DNA from: an uncultured bacterium
GTDB lineage: Bacteria; Desulfobacterota; BSN033; UBA1163
Assembly: GCA_938002255.1 (NCBI GenBank)
Contig: CALLAL010000038.1
Coordinates: 1 to 64,000 of the forward strand
DNA: 64,000 nt
Direction of reading: 5' to 3'
The notes under the pieces are model-generated. The model did not search any database, was not told the DNA's origin, and saw only the letters and a program-made list of their open reading frames with translations. Of the stretch, positions 1-7,636 are shown piece by piece. Both the position numbers and the translations under genes were made by a program. Numbering within the stretch: the stretch's first letter is position 1; each line of letters begins with the position of its first letter.

Positions 1-8
1 CTGATCCC

Positions 9-185
9 TTAGTTTCCTTTTTTTACTTTTTCGAAAAGAAATTTTATAAGCACATCATCCCCATACCAGCTTTTTTCGGAAAATTCTTTAGAAACGAGCA
101 GAACTTTATTCATCCTGAACAGTTTTACCTCAAAGATCTCACCGGTTAATTTGTTTCTTAGATTATCTCCCATTTGGATTGTCAT
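9..185 (-). CDS. Small hypothetical protein downstream of a c-di-GMP riboswitch
   Basis: A 58-residue protein beginning MTIQMGDNLRNKL. I do not recognise the family; it is charged, has no obvious signal peptide or membrane segment and no Cys pairs. The ATG at 185 is preceded by a strong AAGGAGG about 8 nt upstream, which decides this start; the frame can be extended to a TTG at 320, but that lies in the terminator/leader and has no comparable ribosome site. It is the first gene after the riboswitch and terminator at 322-458, so its expression is probably controlled by cyclic di-GMP. Further genes of the same transcript may lie beyond the left edge. Function unknown. Confidence 0.6.
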   Translation of the reverse strand: MTIQMGDNLRNKLTGEIFEVKLFRMNKVLLVSKEFSEKSWYGDDVLIKFLFEKVKKGN

Positions 186-321
186 AGACCCCTTCCTCCT
201 TTTTCTCCTCCTGATTGTGATGGAATCATTTTCAGTCTGACGTCCTATAGGATATTCTTTAATCGAAACTACCCAAACTATTCGGAGGTCTTCTTTCTTT
301 TTCTTAGATCCAGCAGGCAAT

Positions 322-355
322 AAAAAAGCCCGTGATAATAATGAGCCACGGGCTT
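322..355 (-). terminator. Intrinsic terminator of the riboswitch expression platform
   Basis: On the - strand AAGCCCGTG (347-355) pairs perfectly with CACGGGCTT (326-334) across a 12-nt loop, followed by a run of U (A322-A327 on the + strand). Bases 344-352 can instead pair with aptamer bases 409-417, so the hairpin and the aptamer compete. It sits between the aptamer and the small gene starting at 185. Confidence 0.85.
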
Positions 356-375
356 GTATAGAGATATTTCCCCTC

Positions 376-458
376 TATTACTTCGGCAACCCGGCTATCC
401 CGGAGGGACCCGTGGCTTTCCGTCCCACGATTGCTCGTGGTTTGGCTTTATCGGTGTT
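376..458 (-). ncRNA. Cyclic-di-GMP-I (GEMM-I) riboswitch aptamer
   Basis: Read on the - strand, the conserved blocks of GEMM-I RNAs appear in order: GATAAAGCCAAACC, the P2 hairpin capped by GAGCAAT, GGGACGGAAAGCC, the P3 hairpin, then AGCCGGGTTGCCGAAG. The tetraloop (GNAAA-type block) and receptor-like AGCCGGG..CCGA segments are intact. Relative to the usual GGCAAACC/GACGCAAAGCC, two positions are changed together (G to C and C to G), as expected for a compensated base pair. The preceding G, which I align with G20 of the Vibrio Vc2 RNA, favours c-di-GMP over the cGAMP (A20) subclass. A terminator follows directly. P1 is weak, so the outer boundaries are approximate. Confidence 0.85.
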
Positions 459-960
459 TTTGTCAAATGTTAAAATAGGATGAAAGCAATGATGATGCCA
501 ATATCCATTTTACTGGAAACGACCGTAATTTAACAAATTATTTAGAATGAGGATTCAAAGAGTAGGATTCTCAATGGACTAATTGTCAAAGGACTACCAA
601 ATTTTGGAGTCTCTCAATCTATTTTTAATCTTATACACAGAATTAGGATGATAATGTGAATAAAGTTAGATGACACTTTAAGAGTGGTCTATCGAAGCCC
701 AAACTCAGAGTCCTTGAAGATTTACTGGAGGCAATATGGTCGCCCGGTTTAAAGAAAATCTTGATAAAAAGGACTGCTTCCGTCGAAAGAGAAAGGATTG
801 GTTAACACTATTCGAATGGGGTTTATATAATTTTGGGTATTCGATCAACAATTAAGTTTTACTCCAATCGCTCAGCTAAAGAGCGTCTTTGCGGCTGGGT
901 TTATAGGAGCAGAATGATCCGGTAAAATAGCCTTGCGTGCAGGATAAAGGCATGAGGGAA
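459..960. other. Intergenic stretch without recognised gene
   Basis: AT-rich sequence between the riboswitch and the 3' end of motB. Apart from the weak 39-codon frame at 736-855, I see no convincing coding potential, tRNA or rRNA. A short hairpin (CGCTC/GAGCG near 870-887) could serve as a weak bidirectional transcript end. The promoter driving the riboswitch transcript must lie here, upstream of 458 on the - strand, but no clear -35/-10 pair was identified. Confidence 0.4.
736..855 (+). CDS. Possible small protein (39 aa)
   Basis: An ATG at 736 preceded by GGAGG (727-731) opens a 39-codon frame rich in Lys/Arg and aromatics, starting MVARFKENLDKK and ending at TAA 853-855. Nothing else is annotated between the riboswitch and motB. 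The only support is the ribosome-binding site and isolation of the frame; it has no recognisable homology. It may be a chance ORF or a gene remnant. Confidence 0.25.
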   Translation: MVARFKENLDKKDCFRRKRKDWLTLFEWGLYNFGYSINN

Positions 961-1812
961 CTATTTCAGGTGGGATATTAAGTAATTGTCTTGGTTAAAT
1001 TGTCCCCTGTTTATATGCAAAATATCCTCATTCTCATCCTCTTCCTCATTCATAATGACGAAGTCGACTCTTCTATTCTTGAGCCTTCCTTCTGGAGTAT
1101 GGTTGGAGGCGATTGGGCGGAATTCAGCATAGCCAGAGGCTGAAAGGCGGTTTGGGTCTATCTTGAAATGATTCAGAAGGTAACGGACGATTCCCGTTGC
1201 CCTTTCAGTTGATAGCTCCCAGTTTGAGGGGAATCTCATGGTCTGAATGGGAACATTGTCAGTATGACCTTCAATACGAATGGAATTAGGGATTTTTTCA
1301 AAAGTTTGTCCAAGAATATTGAGGATGGGTTTTACCTCCGGTCGGATAAAGGCCTCTCCAGAAGAAAAAAAGACCCGTTCGGAGATTCGGATGACTAACC
1401 CTCTGTCTTCCAGAATGAATTTAATCTGATCGGCAAGGTTAAAATGGGTATTTGCTCCGTGTAGAGTTGAACTATTGTTAATTTCTTTATGAATTGTTTC
1501 GGCTGTTTTCAAAAGGGCCATTCTATTGTTTGATACTGGCTCTCCTTGGATTGGCGTAATACTAAAATGAATGGGAACATCTTTTTCTGGGAAAACACCG
1601 GGTTCTTTATGAGAGAATGCGATGGGGATAATGGAACCTAAAGCCTTCTGAAAGGATTCAAAAGCGGACCCCATTTTTTTCTCATCTGCCCTCGAGACAG
1701 CGTACATTGTCACAAAGAAAGCAAAAAGAAGAGTAATGAAGTCAGCATAAGAAACGAGCCATCTCTCATGATTATCATGCTCTTCTCCTGTGTGTCTTTT
1801 TCTTCTGGCCAT
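961..1812 (-). CDS. motB: MotB-like flagellar motor / OmpA-family protein
   Basis: A 283-residue inner-membrane protein with a basic cytoplasmic N terminus, a single transmembrane helix (about residues 20-42) carrying the conserved proton-pathway Asp (D24 in YADFITLLFAFF), and a C-terminal OmpA/MotB peptidoglycan-binding domain (IEGHTDNVPI, then NWELSTERA; about residues 160-260). This is the normal architecture of the stator subunit MotB, which anchors the MotA-MotB proton channel. The ATG at 1812 matches the usual MARRK-type start; a TTG at 1836 would add eight residues. No motA is adjacent on either side: the upstream 460 nt hold no gene, and the other members may be elsewhere. It could also be a MotB-like envelope protein outside the flagellum. 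Confidence 0.85.
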   Translation of the reverse strand: MARRKRHTGEEHDNHERWLVSYADFITLLFAFFVTMYAVSRADEKKMGSAFESFQKALGSIIPIAFSHKEPGVFPEKDVPIHFSITPIQGEPVSNNRMALLKTAETIHKEINNSSTLHGANTHFNLADQIKFILEDRGLVIRISERVFFSSGEAFIRPEVKPILNILGQTFEKIPNSIRIEGHTDNVPIQTMRFPSNWELSTERATGIVRYLLNHFKIDPNRLSASGYAEFRPIASNHTPEGRLKNRRVDFVIMNEEEDENEDILHINRGQFNQDNYLISHLK

Positions 1813-2275
1813 AATTAAAACAAAGGAATTCTGCAAACAATATGCCCATGAGCTTCAACAATTCTAATCTCTTTGAAAATGTTATATAAAACTAATATGC
1901 TTCGATATGAGATGAATAACTTCAAAATAACAAAATGTCATAAATAACAAATTTTTGTCAGTACCAAAGGAATATTTTAAGAAGTTTAAGCACGCCCACT
2001 TGTAATACGGGTCAAGTCTTTTTCTTCCTGTAAAAATGAATGGACATAAGGTTTTTTCAGAGCTTTGATGAAATGCCAACAGACAATAGAACGCCAGGAT
2101 GTGATGGAATCAACGATCTCCTCTCGGTAAAGTTTAGGGGAGATAATGGGGGGATATGGGTGGATCTGAGAGAATGGATTGTAGAGCATTATAGAGGACC
2201 TACTCCAATAAGTGTCCTATGTTTCCAGGAAGTTCGTCATTGACGGGTTGGCAAGGATTGGATACATTATGGGGT
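1813..2275. other. Divergent intergenic region, no recognised gene
   Basis: 463 nt between the divergent motB and sigma-54 activator genes. Short overlapping frames exist on both strands (1882-2243) but none has a ribosome site or recognisable domain. A possible promoter for the activator lies at its right end (2240-2268). Nothing else identified. Confidence 0.5.
2240..2268 (+). promoter_or_regulatory. Candidate sigma-70 promoter of the sigma-54 activator gene
   Basis: TTGACG (2240-2245), a 17-nt spacer, then TACATT (2263-2268). The predicted transcription start would fall next to the ATG at 2276, implying a leaderless or nearly leaderless mRNA. The -10 box is only moderate. Confidence 0.35.
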
Positions 2276-4219
2276 ATGAAAGAGATGAGCTCATCAATTG
2301 TTCCGGTTGCTCTGATGGCCCCTTACCCTGAAATGGCCAGTCTGGCCAGGACGATGATTAAAGAGTTTGATCGACCCATTCTTATTGAGGTGGGTGACCT
2401 TCAGCAAGGACTTCGAAAAGCAAGAGAGCTTCTGGGTCAAGGGATCGAAGTGATCATCAGTCGAGGAGGAACAGCGAAATTACTAAAGGATCATTTAAAC
2501 ATCCCCGTCGTTGAGATCAAAGTCACGGCTTATGATATTCTAAGAGCGCTTCAAAAGGTCAAAAAGAAAGACCAAAAAATAGGAATCGTCGGATTTGAAA
2601 ATGTTGTTCTGGGGGCAGAAAAATTAGGGGACTTATTGGACTTAAATCTCACGGTGTTTCCTATCCAAAAAGAAGAGGAAGTCCCAGCCCTCTTAGAGAC
2701 CGCTAATCGTCAGGGCATTGAAATCATCATTGGAGATAGAATCGTATTCTCTCAAGCCACTTCGTTAGGCCAACGCGCCATTCTGATCGAATCGGGGAGG
2801 GAGTCTCTTCTCCAATCTTTTCACGGAGCCTATGAAATTTTAAGTGTGGTTCGATCCGAAGCCCTAAAGGCAAAACAGCATCTCGATACGGTCACTCAGT
2901 TAAAAGCCGTCTTGAATGCTGTGGATGACCAGTTGATCATACTCGATTCAAACGATCGGATTCAATCCTGTAATCCGGCCGCCATGCAGATGTTCCATAA
3001 AAAAGAAACAGAATTGATCGGGTCGCCTCTCCCTTTATATCCAACCGGGCCACTCAAAGAGTTAAAAAAGAGACGGATCCCCCATAGAAATTACCTGGGT
3101 TATGTCCAGGGGAAGCATGTCCTGCTGGACTATGTGCCTATTGAAGCGGATGGGGAAAGGACCGGGACCCTCATTGTGGGGCGAAGTATTACCAAACTGC
3201 AGCAGGCCGAAAGAAAGATCCGGCATGAGCTCTATCTTAAAGGGCATGTGACCAAATATTCTTTCTCCGATATCCTCACAGGAAATCAAAATTTCAGAGC
3301 CATGATCAATCGAGCGAAGCGTTTCTCAAACTCTGAGTCAACGGTTCTGATCATCGGAGAAACAGGAACCGGAAAAGAAATGTTTGCCCAAAGTATCCAT
3401 CGCGAAAAATTTGGCTCGGAGAGCCCCTTTGTGGCCATTAACTGTGCTACCCTTCCGGAACCTTTACTGGAAAGCGAATTATTTGGATATGCCCCAGGTG
3501 CCTTCACCGGCGCCAGAAAGGAAGGAAAGAAAGGGTTATTTGAATTAGCCCACGGAGGAACCCTTCTCCTTGACGAGATCAGTGAATTACCTCTGAATTT
3601 ACAGAGCCGCCTGTTAAGAGTGATTGAAGAGAGAGAAGTTCAACCAATCGGTGACGACCGGGTGATTCCGATTGCTGTCCGAATTATTGTCACGACCAAT
3701 AAAGATCTATTGAGGGAAGTAAGAGAAAACCGATTCAGGGGAGATCTCTTTTACCGATTAAATGTCCTTCAACTCAATGTTCCACCCCTCCGAGAGAGGG
3801 GAAAAGATCCTTACCTTCTGTTCAGACATTTTATCTTGAGGATCAATCCAAAGTGTCCCGAAAGAGTTCTATTTCATCAAGAGATAGAAAGACTCCTTTG
3901 TCAATATTTTTGGCCAGGCAACGTGCGTGAGCTAAAAAATCTTGTAGAGAGATTGGCAAATCTTACGGAAAACTTTACACGTCCATTGAAGGACGTGCCA
4001 AAGTGGCTCGTTGAAGAACTTCAATCCTCAAAAGCCATAGACAGTCATCCGATGGATTTTAAAGAAAAGGTTTTGGACCTGAAAACCATCGAACAGGAAT
4101 GGATTAGAACATTATATGAATCCTATCCCTTCAATAAATCGGAATTAGCAAAGCGCCTTGGCATGAGCCGAACCACCCTCTGGAAAAGATTAAAAAGTCA
4201 CCCTCAACACCAAAAATAA
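2276..4219 (+). CDS. Sigma-54-dependent activator with PrpR N-terminal sensor and PAS domain
   Basis: A 647-residue enhancer-binding protein. Domains in order: PrpR_N ligand-sensing domain (about residues 8-190), a PAS domain (about 210-300), AAA+ domain with Walker A GETGTGKE (G361), the sigma-54-contacting GAFTGA loop (G408) and Walker B LLLDE, and a C-terminal Fis-type helix-turn-helix (SELAKRLGMSRTTLWKRLK). PrpR_N proteins sense small organic acids, such as 2-methylcitrate in PrpR, so this one likely senses a substrate or intermediate of the acid-sugar operon that follows. A near-perfect -24/-12 promoter lies 120 nt downstream, directly before that operon. The ATG at 2276 has little Shine-Dalgarno signal; an ATG at 2285 is a possible alternative. 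The ligand cannot be read from sequence. Confidence 0.93.
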   Translation: MKEMSSSIVPVALMAPYPEMASLARTMIKEFDRPILIEVGDLQQGLRKARELLGQGIEVIISRGGTAKLLKDHLNIPVVEIKVTAYDILRALQKVKKKDQKIGIVGFENVVLGAEKLGDLLDLNLTVFPIQKEEEVPALLETANRQGIEIIIGDRIVFSQATSLGQRAILIESGRESLLQSFHGAYEILSVVRSEALKAKQHLDTVTQLKAVLNAVDDQLIILDSNDRIQSCNPAAMQMFHKKETELIGSPLPLYPTGPLKELKKRRIPHRNYLGYVQGKHVLLDYVPIEADGERTGTLIVGRSITKLQQAERKIRHELYLKGHVTKYSFSDILTGNQNFRAMINRAKRFSNSESTVLIIGETGTGKEMFAQSIHREKFGSESPFVAINCATLPEPLLESELFGYAPGAFTGARKEGKKGLFELAHGGTLLLDEISELPLNLQSRLLRVIEEREVQPIGDDRVIPIAVRIIVTTNKDLLREVRENRFRGDLFYRLNVLQLNVPPLRERGKDPYLLFRHFILRINPKCPERVLFHQEIERLLCQYFWPGNVRELKNLVERLANLTENFTRPLKDVPKWLVEELQSSKAIDSHPMDFKEKVLDLKTIEQEWIRTLYESYPFNKSELAKRLGMSRTTLWKRLKSHPQHQK

Positions 4220-4264
4220 AGTTCATATTTTTAACATAAATGTTTATTATTTGAACTTTTTTTA
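4219..4264 (+). promoter_or_regulatory. AT-rich inverted repeat: activator binding site or terminator
   Basis: AAGTTCA (4219-4225) and TGAACTT (4252-4258) form the outer arms, AACAT/ATGTT (4233-4244) the core; the arms agree at most of 19 positions. It lies about 85 nt upstream of the -24 element, a normal distance for an enhancer-binding protein. It is also followed by seven Ts, so it may instead, or also, terminate the activator transcript. Confidence 0.5.
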
Positions 4265-4339
4265 TCTAAAAATCTCCTCCCTATTTCAGACAGGACGCTA
4301 TCCCTTTTAATTTATTAATCTTTTCAGACCAACTCCGCT

Positions 4340-4354
4340 TGGCATATCTATTGC
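4340..4354 (+). promoter_or_regulatory. Sigma-54 (-24/-12) promoter of the acid-sugar operon
   Basis: TGGCAT, five bases, TTGC: both invariant GG and GC dinucleotides have the correct spacing, and the flanking T before and after also match the consensus. It is adjacent to a gene for a sigma-54 activator. The predicted start is near 4366, only about 4 nt before the ATG at 4370. Confidence 0.85.
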
Positions 4355-4369
4355 TTTAATTACGTCAAC

Positions 4370-5680
4370 ATGTCTCAAAGATGTTTATTGATCGCAGATG
4401 ATCTGACAGGAGGGGCTGATGCGGGAGCCCAATTTGCCAAAAGAGGACTTCGTACATTTCTCGTATCCTTAGACTCTGATGAAAAACTCGATCTCAATAA
4501 GTTTCATCCATACGATGTGTTGGCCATCAATACAGATTCAAGGACATTAAATCCAGATCAGGCCTTTGGAAGAGTATTCAGATTACTCAACCACTATCGA
4601 GAAGTTTCCTTCCCCATCATTTATAAGAAAATCGATTCGACTCTTCGTGGAAATATCGGATATGAAATTGATGCTCTTTTAGAAAAAACCAACAGCGCTC
4701 TCTCTTTCGTGGCACCCTCTTACCCTGAACAGAACAGGAGACTGGTAGGAGGGATTCTGATTGTTGGAGAAAAACCTCTTGCTTTAACCGAAGTGGCAAG
4801 AAATACACCCTCACCGATTCAGGAATCTCATGTCTACAAGATCCTTCAAAACCAATCCCGAAATTCAGTGGGGTGGATCGATCTAACTCATGTGGCTTCT
4901 GCACCTGAAACGTTAAAGAAAATGGTAGAAGAGGCAGGGCGTCAAGGTCATCGGCTTATCATCTTTGATGCAGTCAGCCGTCAGGATTTAGCCAATATCG
5001 CTGAGGTTGGATTCTCCTTTAAGAAGAAGCCTATTTTTGTCGGTTCGGCGGGTTTGGCTGAAGAAGTAGCCAAAAAGATCGTTCCATCCGACAGGGCGCT
5101 TTCTCTCCCCTACTCCGGGCAGAAGGTATTTCAACACCTCTTTGTGGTAAGCGGAACAGCCTCCAGTATCACCCGGCAACAAATTCAAAAAATCGAACAG
5201 AATGGAATCCCATCTTACACGATTCCTCAAAAACTCCTTGAGGGTGAGGAAACAACGGGAAAGCTTGAAAGAAGGGACCTGATCCAGAACCTCTCAAAGG
5301 CGCTCTCTCAAGGGAAAGTAATTCTAAAAACAATCCCGGAGTTGGTTTCCCCTGATCCTTCTAAGGAACCCCTCATCCATCAAAAAATTGTAACGACCTT
5401 GGCTGGTCTGGCGGTTTCCTCCATGGAGGACTCTCAGTTGGATAGCCGCCATCTTGCCCTCATCCTGACAGGGGGGGAAACAGCCCAAAACGTGCTCAAT
5501 CGACTTGGAAACGAAGGAATGGAAATTGAGGGAGAGCTGTTGGGAGGAATTGTCAAAGGCGTCCTGGTTGGAGGAAAATGGGACGGTTTAACCGTTATCA
5601 CCAAAGCCGGAGCCTTTGGAAGAGAGGATGCGCTTGAGAAAATCGTGTCTTTCTTAGAAGGGAACTGTTCTATGGAATAG
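4370..5680 (+). CDS. Four-carbon acid-sugar kinase family protein (DUF1537)
   Basis: A 436-residue protein of the OtnK/DtnK family, which phosphorylates C4 sugar acids such as threonate and erythronate, or related acids, with ATP. The N-terminal substrate domain begins LIADDLTGGADAG (residues 7-19), has KIDSTLRGN and FVAPSYPEQNR, and the C-terminal nucleotide domain contains SGTASSIT and LTGGETAQNV. Length is normal. It is the first gene of the sigma-54-driven operon and is paired with a pdxA paralogue further on, the known kinase-dehydrogenase pair that converts D-threonate to dihydroxyacetone phosphate. There is no ribosome-binding site and the predicted leader is about 4 nt. Exact substrate uncertain. 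Confidence 0.93.
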   Translation: MSQRCLLIADDLTGGADAGAQFAKRGLRTFLVSLDSDEKLDLNKFHPYDVLAINTDSRTLNPDQAFGRVFRLLNHYREVSFPIIYKKIDSTLRGNIGYEIDALLEKTNSALSFVAPSYPEQNRRLVGGILIVGEKPLALTEVARNTPSPIQESHVYKILQNQSRNSVGWIDLTHVASAPETLKKMVEEAGRQGHRLIIFDAVSRQDLANIAEVGFSFKKKPIFVGSAGLAEEVAKKIVPSDRALSLPYSGQKVFQHLFVVSGTASSITRQQIQKIEQNGIPSYTIPQKLLEGEETTGKLERRDLIQNLSKALSQGKVILKTIPELVSPDPSKEPLIHQKIVTTLAGLAVSSMEDSQLDSRHLALILTGGETAQNVLNRLGNEGMEIEGELLGGIVKGVLVGGKWDGLTVITKAGAFGREDALEKIVSFLEGNCSME

Positions 5681-5690
5681 GAGATACAGC

Positions 5691-6725
5691 ATGGAAATGA
5701 AAGCCCTGATCAAAGAAAAACCCGTCCAAGGCGCTACTTTTCAAAACAGACCCATTCCTCAAATTGGAGAGAACGACCTTTTGGTCAGAGTGAGGGCAGC
5801 CGCGATTTGCGGGACCGACATCCATATTTACCAGTGGAATGAATATGCCGCTTCCAGGATTAAGCTCCCTCTTCTGTTCGGTCATGAATACTCTGGAGAG
5901 GTTATGGAGGTGGGAAAGAATGTGACAAACTTCAAGAGAGGAGACCGGGTCGCTGCAGAAACCCACGTTCCCTGTGGTCGCTGTTTTCAATGCACCACAG
6001 GTCTTCAGCACATCTGTCAGGACATGAAGATCCTTGGTGTCCATAGGGATGGAGCTTTTTCAGAATATACCATCCTCCCAGAGGTCTGCGCCTGGAAGTT
6101 GGATGCATCCATCACGTATGACATCGGGGCGACCATGGAGCCCTTCGGAATCGGTGTTCATGCCATGTCTAAAACAAAGCCTGCTGGCAAAAAGGTGATC
6201 ATCTTCGGTTGCGGGCCTATTGGCATCTACGCACAAATGGTAGCGAAGCTGAGCGGAGCAGAATACGTCATCGGTGTAGATGTGAGTCAGGAAAGGCTGG
6301 ATCTCGCCCGGAACATGGGAACGGACATCCTCCTTAATGCGAAGGAAGTCAATGTCGTTGACGAGGTCAACAAGATGACCAAAGGGTTGGGAGTGGACAT
6401 TGTGGTTGAGCTAACGGGGAACAAAAATGTTCTCAATGACGCAACCAAAACGTTGAGACGGGGTGGAGAGATCGTTCTGGTTGGACTCTTCTCCGGTCCG
6501 GTAGAGTGGGATGTCGTCAATAACGTCATCTACAAAGAAGCGAAGGTCTATGGGGTCACAGGTCGTATCATGTGGGAGACCTGGTGGAGTGCCCAGAGCA
6601 TGCTTCTCTCTGGAAAGATGGATGTTCGTCCAGTCATCACACACCGTTTTGGCCTGAAGGATTACGACCAGGCTTTTCAGATGGCTCAATCCGCCTCCAC
6701 AGGAAAGATTGTTTTTGAAATTTAA
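5691..6725 (+). CDS. Zinc-dependent medium-chain dehydrogenase, threonine 3-dehydrogenase-like
   Basis: A 344-residue MDR-family NAD(P)-dependent alcohol dehydrogenase, alignable along its length to L-threonine 3-dehydrogenase. Visible: catalytic zinc site (ICGTDIHIY, GHEY), structural zinc cysteines (CGRCFQCTTGLQHIC), Rossmann motif GCGPIGIYA, and the Tdh-like tail (MWETWWSAQSMLLSG, ITHRFGL). It starts at ATG 5691 behind GGAG, 10 nt after the kinase. In this operon the substrate is more likely a sugar acid or polyol intermediate than threonine; there is no adjacent kbl (2-amino-3-ketobutyrate CoA ligase), which normally accompanies tdh. Family assignment firm, substrate inferred. Confidence 0.9.
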   Translation: MEMKALIKEKPVQGATFQNRPIPQIGENDLLVRVRAAAICGTDIHIYQWNEYAASRIKLPLLFGHEYSGEVMEVGKNVTNFKRGDRVAAETHVPCGRCFQCTTGLQHICQDMKILGVHRDGAFSEYTILPEVCAWKLDASITYDIGATMEPFGIGVHAMSKTKPAGKKVIIFGCGPIGIYAQMVAKLSGAEYVIGVDVSQERLDLARNMGTDILLNAKEVNVVDEVNKMTKGLGVDIVVELTGNKNVLNDATKTLRRGGEIVLVGLFSGPVEWDVVNNVIYKEAKVYGVTGRIMWETWWSAQSMLLSGKMDVRPVITHRFGLKDYDQAFQMAQSASTGKIVFEI

Positions 6726-6751
6726 GAGGAGAAAGAAGAAAGGAGATCACC

Positions 6752-7609
6752 ATGAGTCAGGAAAAACATACGGTTCGCACCATCCAGGAAATGAAAGACC
6801 GTGGAGAAATCATCACCATGCTCACCGCCTATGACTATCCTATTGCGAAACAGATTAACGATGCAGGGATCGACATGATTCTTGTTGGAGACTCAGCAGC
6901 AATGGTCGTCCACGGCCATCCCAATACCTTAACAGCCACCATGGATATGATGGTGCTGCATTGTGCCGCTGTGGCGCGAGCCTGTACCCGCACAATGGTC
7001 ATCGCTGATATGCCGTTTGGTTCCTTTCAGTATTCTGTAGAGGAGACCATGCGTAATGCGGCCCGGTTTGTGACCGAGGCAAAGGTGGATGGCGTTAAAT
7101 TTGAGGCAACCCCCCATCACATTGAAAAGACCCGTGCCATCGTCCAGATGGGGATCCCGGTCGTCGGTCACGTCGGCCTTCACCCTCAAGCCGTTGGTGT
7201 ATTAGGAGGACTGACGGTCCAGGGAAAATCGATTGAGACTGCCCGAAAAGTTGTTTCGGAGGCCCTGGCTTTGGAAGAAGCAGGGGCCTTTGCGATTATC
7301 TTTGAGGCAGTCCCTGCCAAATTAGCCGCCTACACCACCCAAAAATTAAGAGTCCCTACCATTAGCATCGGCGGAGGTCCAGGGTGCAGCGGTCAATTGC
7401 TGGTGACCTACGATGTGTTAGGGATGTTCGAAGCCTTCACCCCTAAGTTTGCGAAGAAGTACACCCATCTCAATCAAATCATTCGTGACGCCATTGTCCA
7501 GTATCGTCAGGAGGTCATCAGTCGAAAATTTCCTGACGAGGACCATAGTTACGGCATGTTCGAGGAGGTCATGGAAGCCGTCATAAAGGAGTTTGGAAAG
7601 GTTGAATAA
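6752..7609 (+). CDS. PanB-like ketopantoate hydroxymethyltransferase in a catabolic operon
   Basis: A 285-residue (beta/alpha)8 enzyme of the PanB family, which reversibly transfers a hydroxymethyl group between methylene-tetrahydrofolate and 2-oxoisovalerate. Metal and catalytic residues are kept: D47 and S48 in LVGDSAAM, D86 in ADMPF, K116 and E118, E185 in FEAVP. The usual IEGG after K is replaced by FEAT, and the C-terminal half has GGGPGCSGQLLV rather than the common GAG form. It is surrounded by kinase, dehydrogenase and isomerase genes under a sigma-54 promoter, and no panC or panD is near. I infer a catabolic aldol or retro-aldol role on a related branched oxo-acid; biosynthesis of pantothenate remains possible. 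Confidence 0.85.
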   Translation: MSQEKHTVRTIQEMKDRGEIITMLTAYDYPIAKQINDAGIDMILVGDSAAMVVHGHPNTLTATMDMMVLHCAAVARACTRTMVIADMPFGSFQYSVEETMRNAARFVTEAKVDGVKFEATPHHIEKTRAIVQMGIPVVGHVGLHPQAVGVLGGLTVQGKSIETARKVVSEALALEEAGAFAIIFEAVPAKLAAYTTQKLRVPTISIGGGPGCSGQLLVTYDVLGMFEAFTPKFAKKYTHLNQIIRDAIVQYRQEVISRKFPDEDHSYGMFEEVMEAVIKEFGKVE

Positions 7610-7636
7610 AAGAGAAGCACAGGGGAGGGTACGAAC

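Noticed and set aside
186-320. Longer version of the small gene starting at a TTG at 320
   Set aside because: The extension begins next to the terminator and lacks a ribosome site, while ATG 185 has a strong one.
1882-2243. Overlapping short frames on both strands before the sigma-54 activator
   Set aside because: No ribosome sites, no recognisable domain, and they overlap each other; probably chance.
6752-7609. PanB as ordinary pantothenate biosynthesis
   Set aside because: Not excluded, but no panC, panD or panE nearby and a sigma-54 catabolic context; reported as PanB-like instead.
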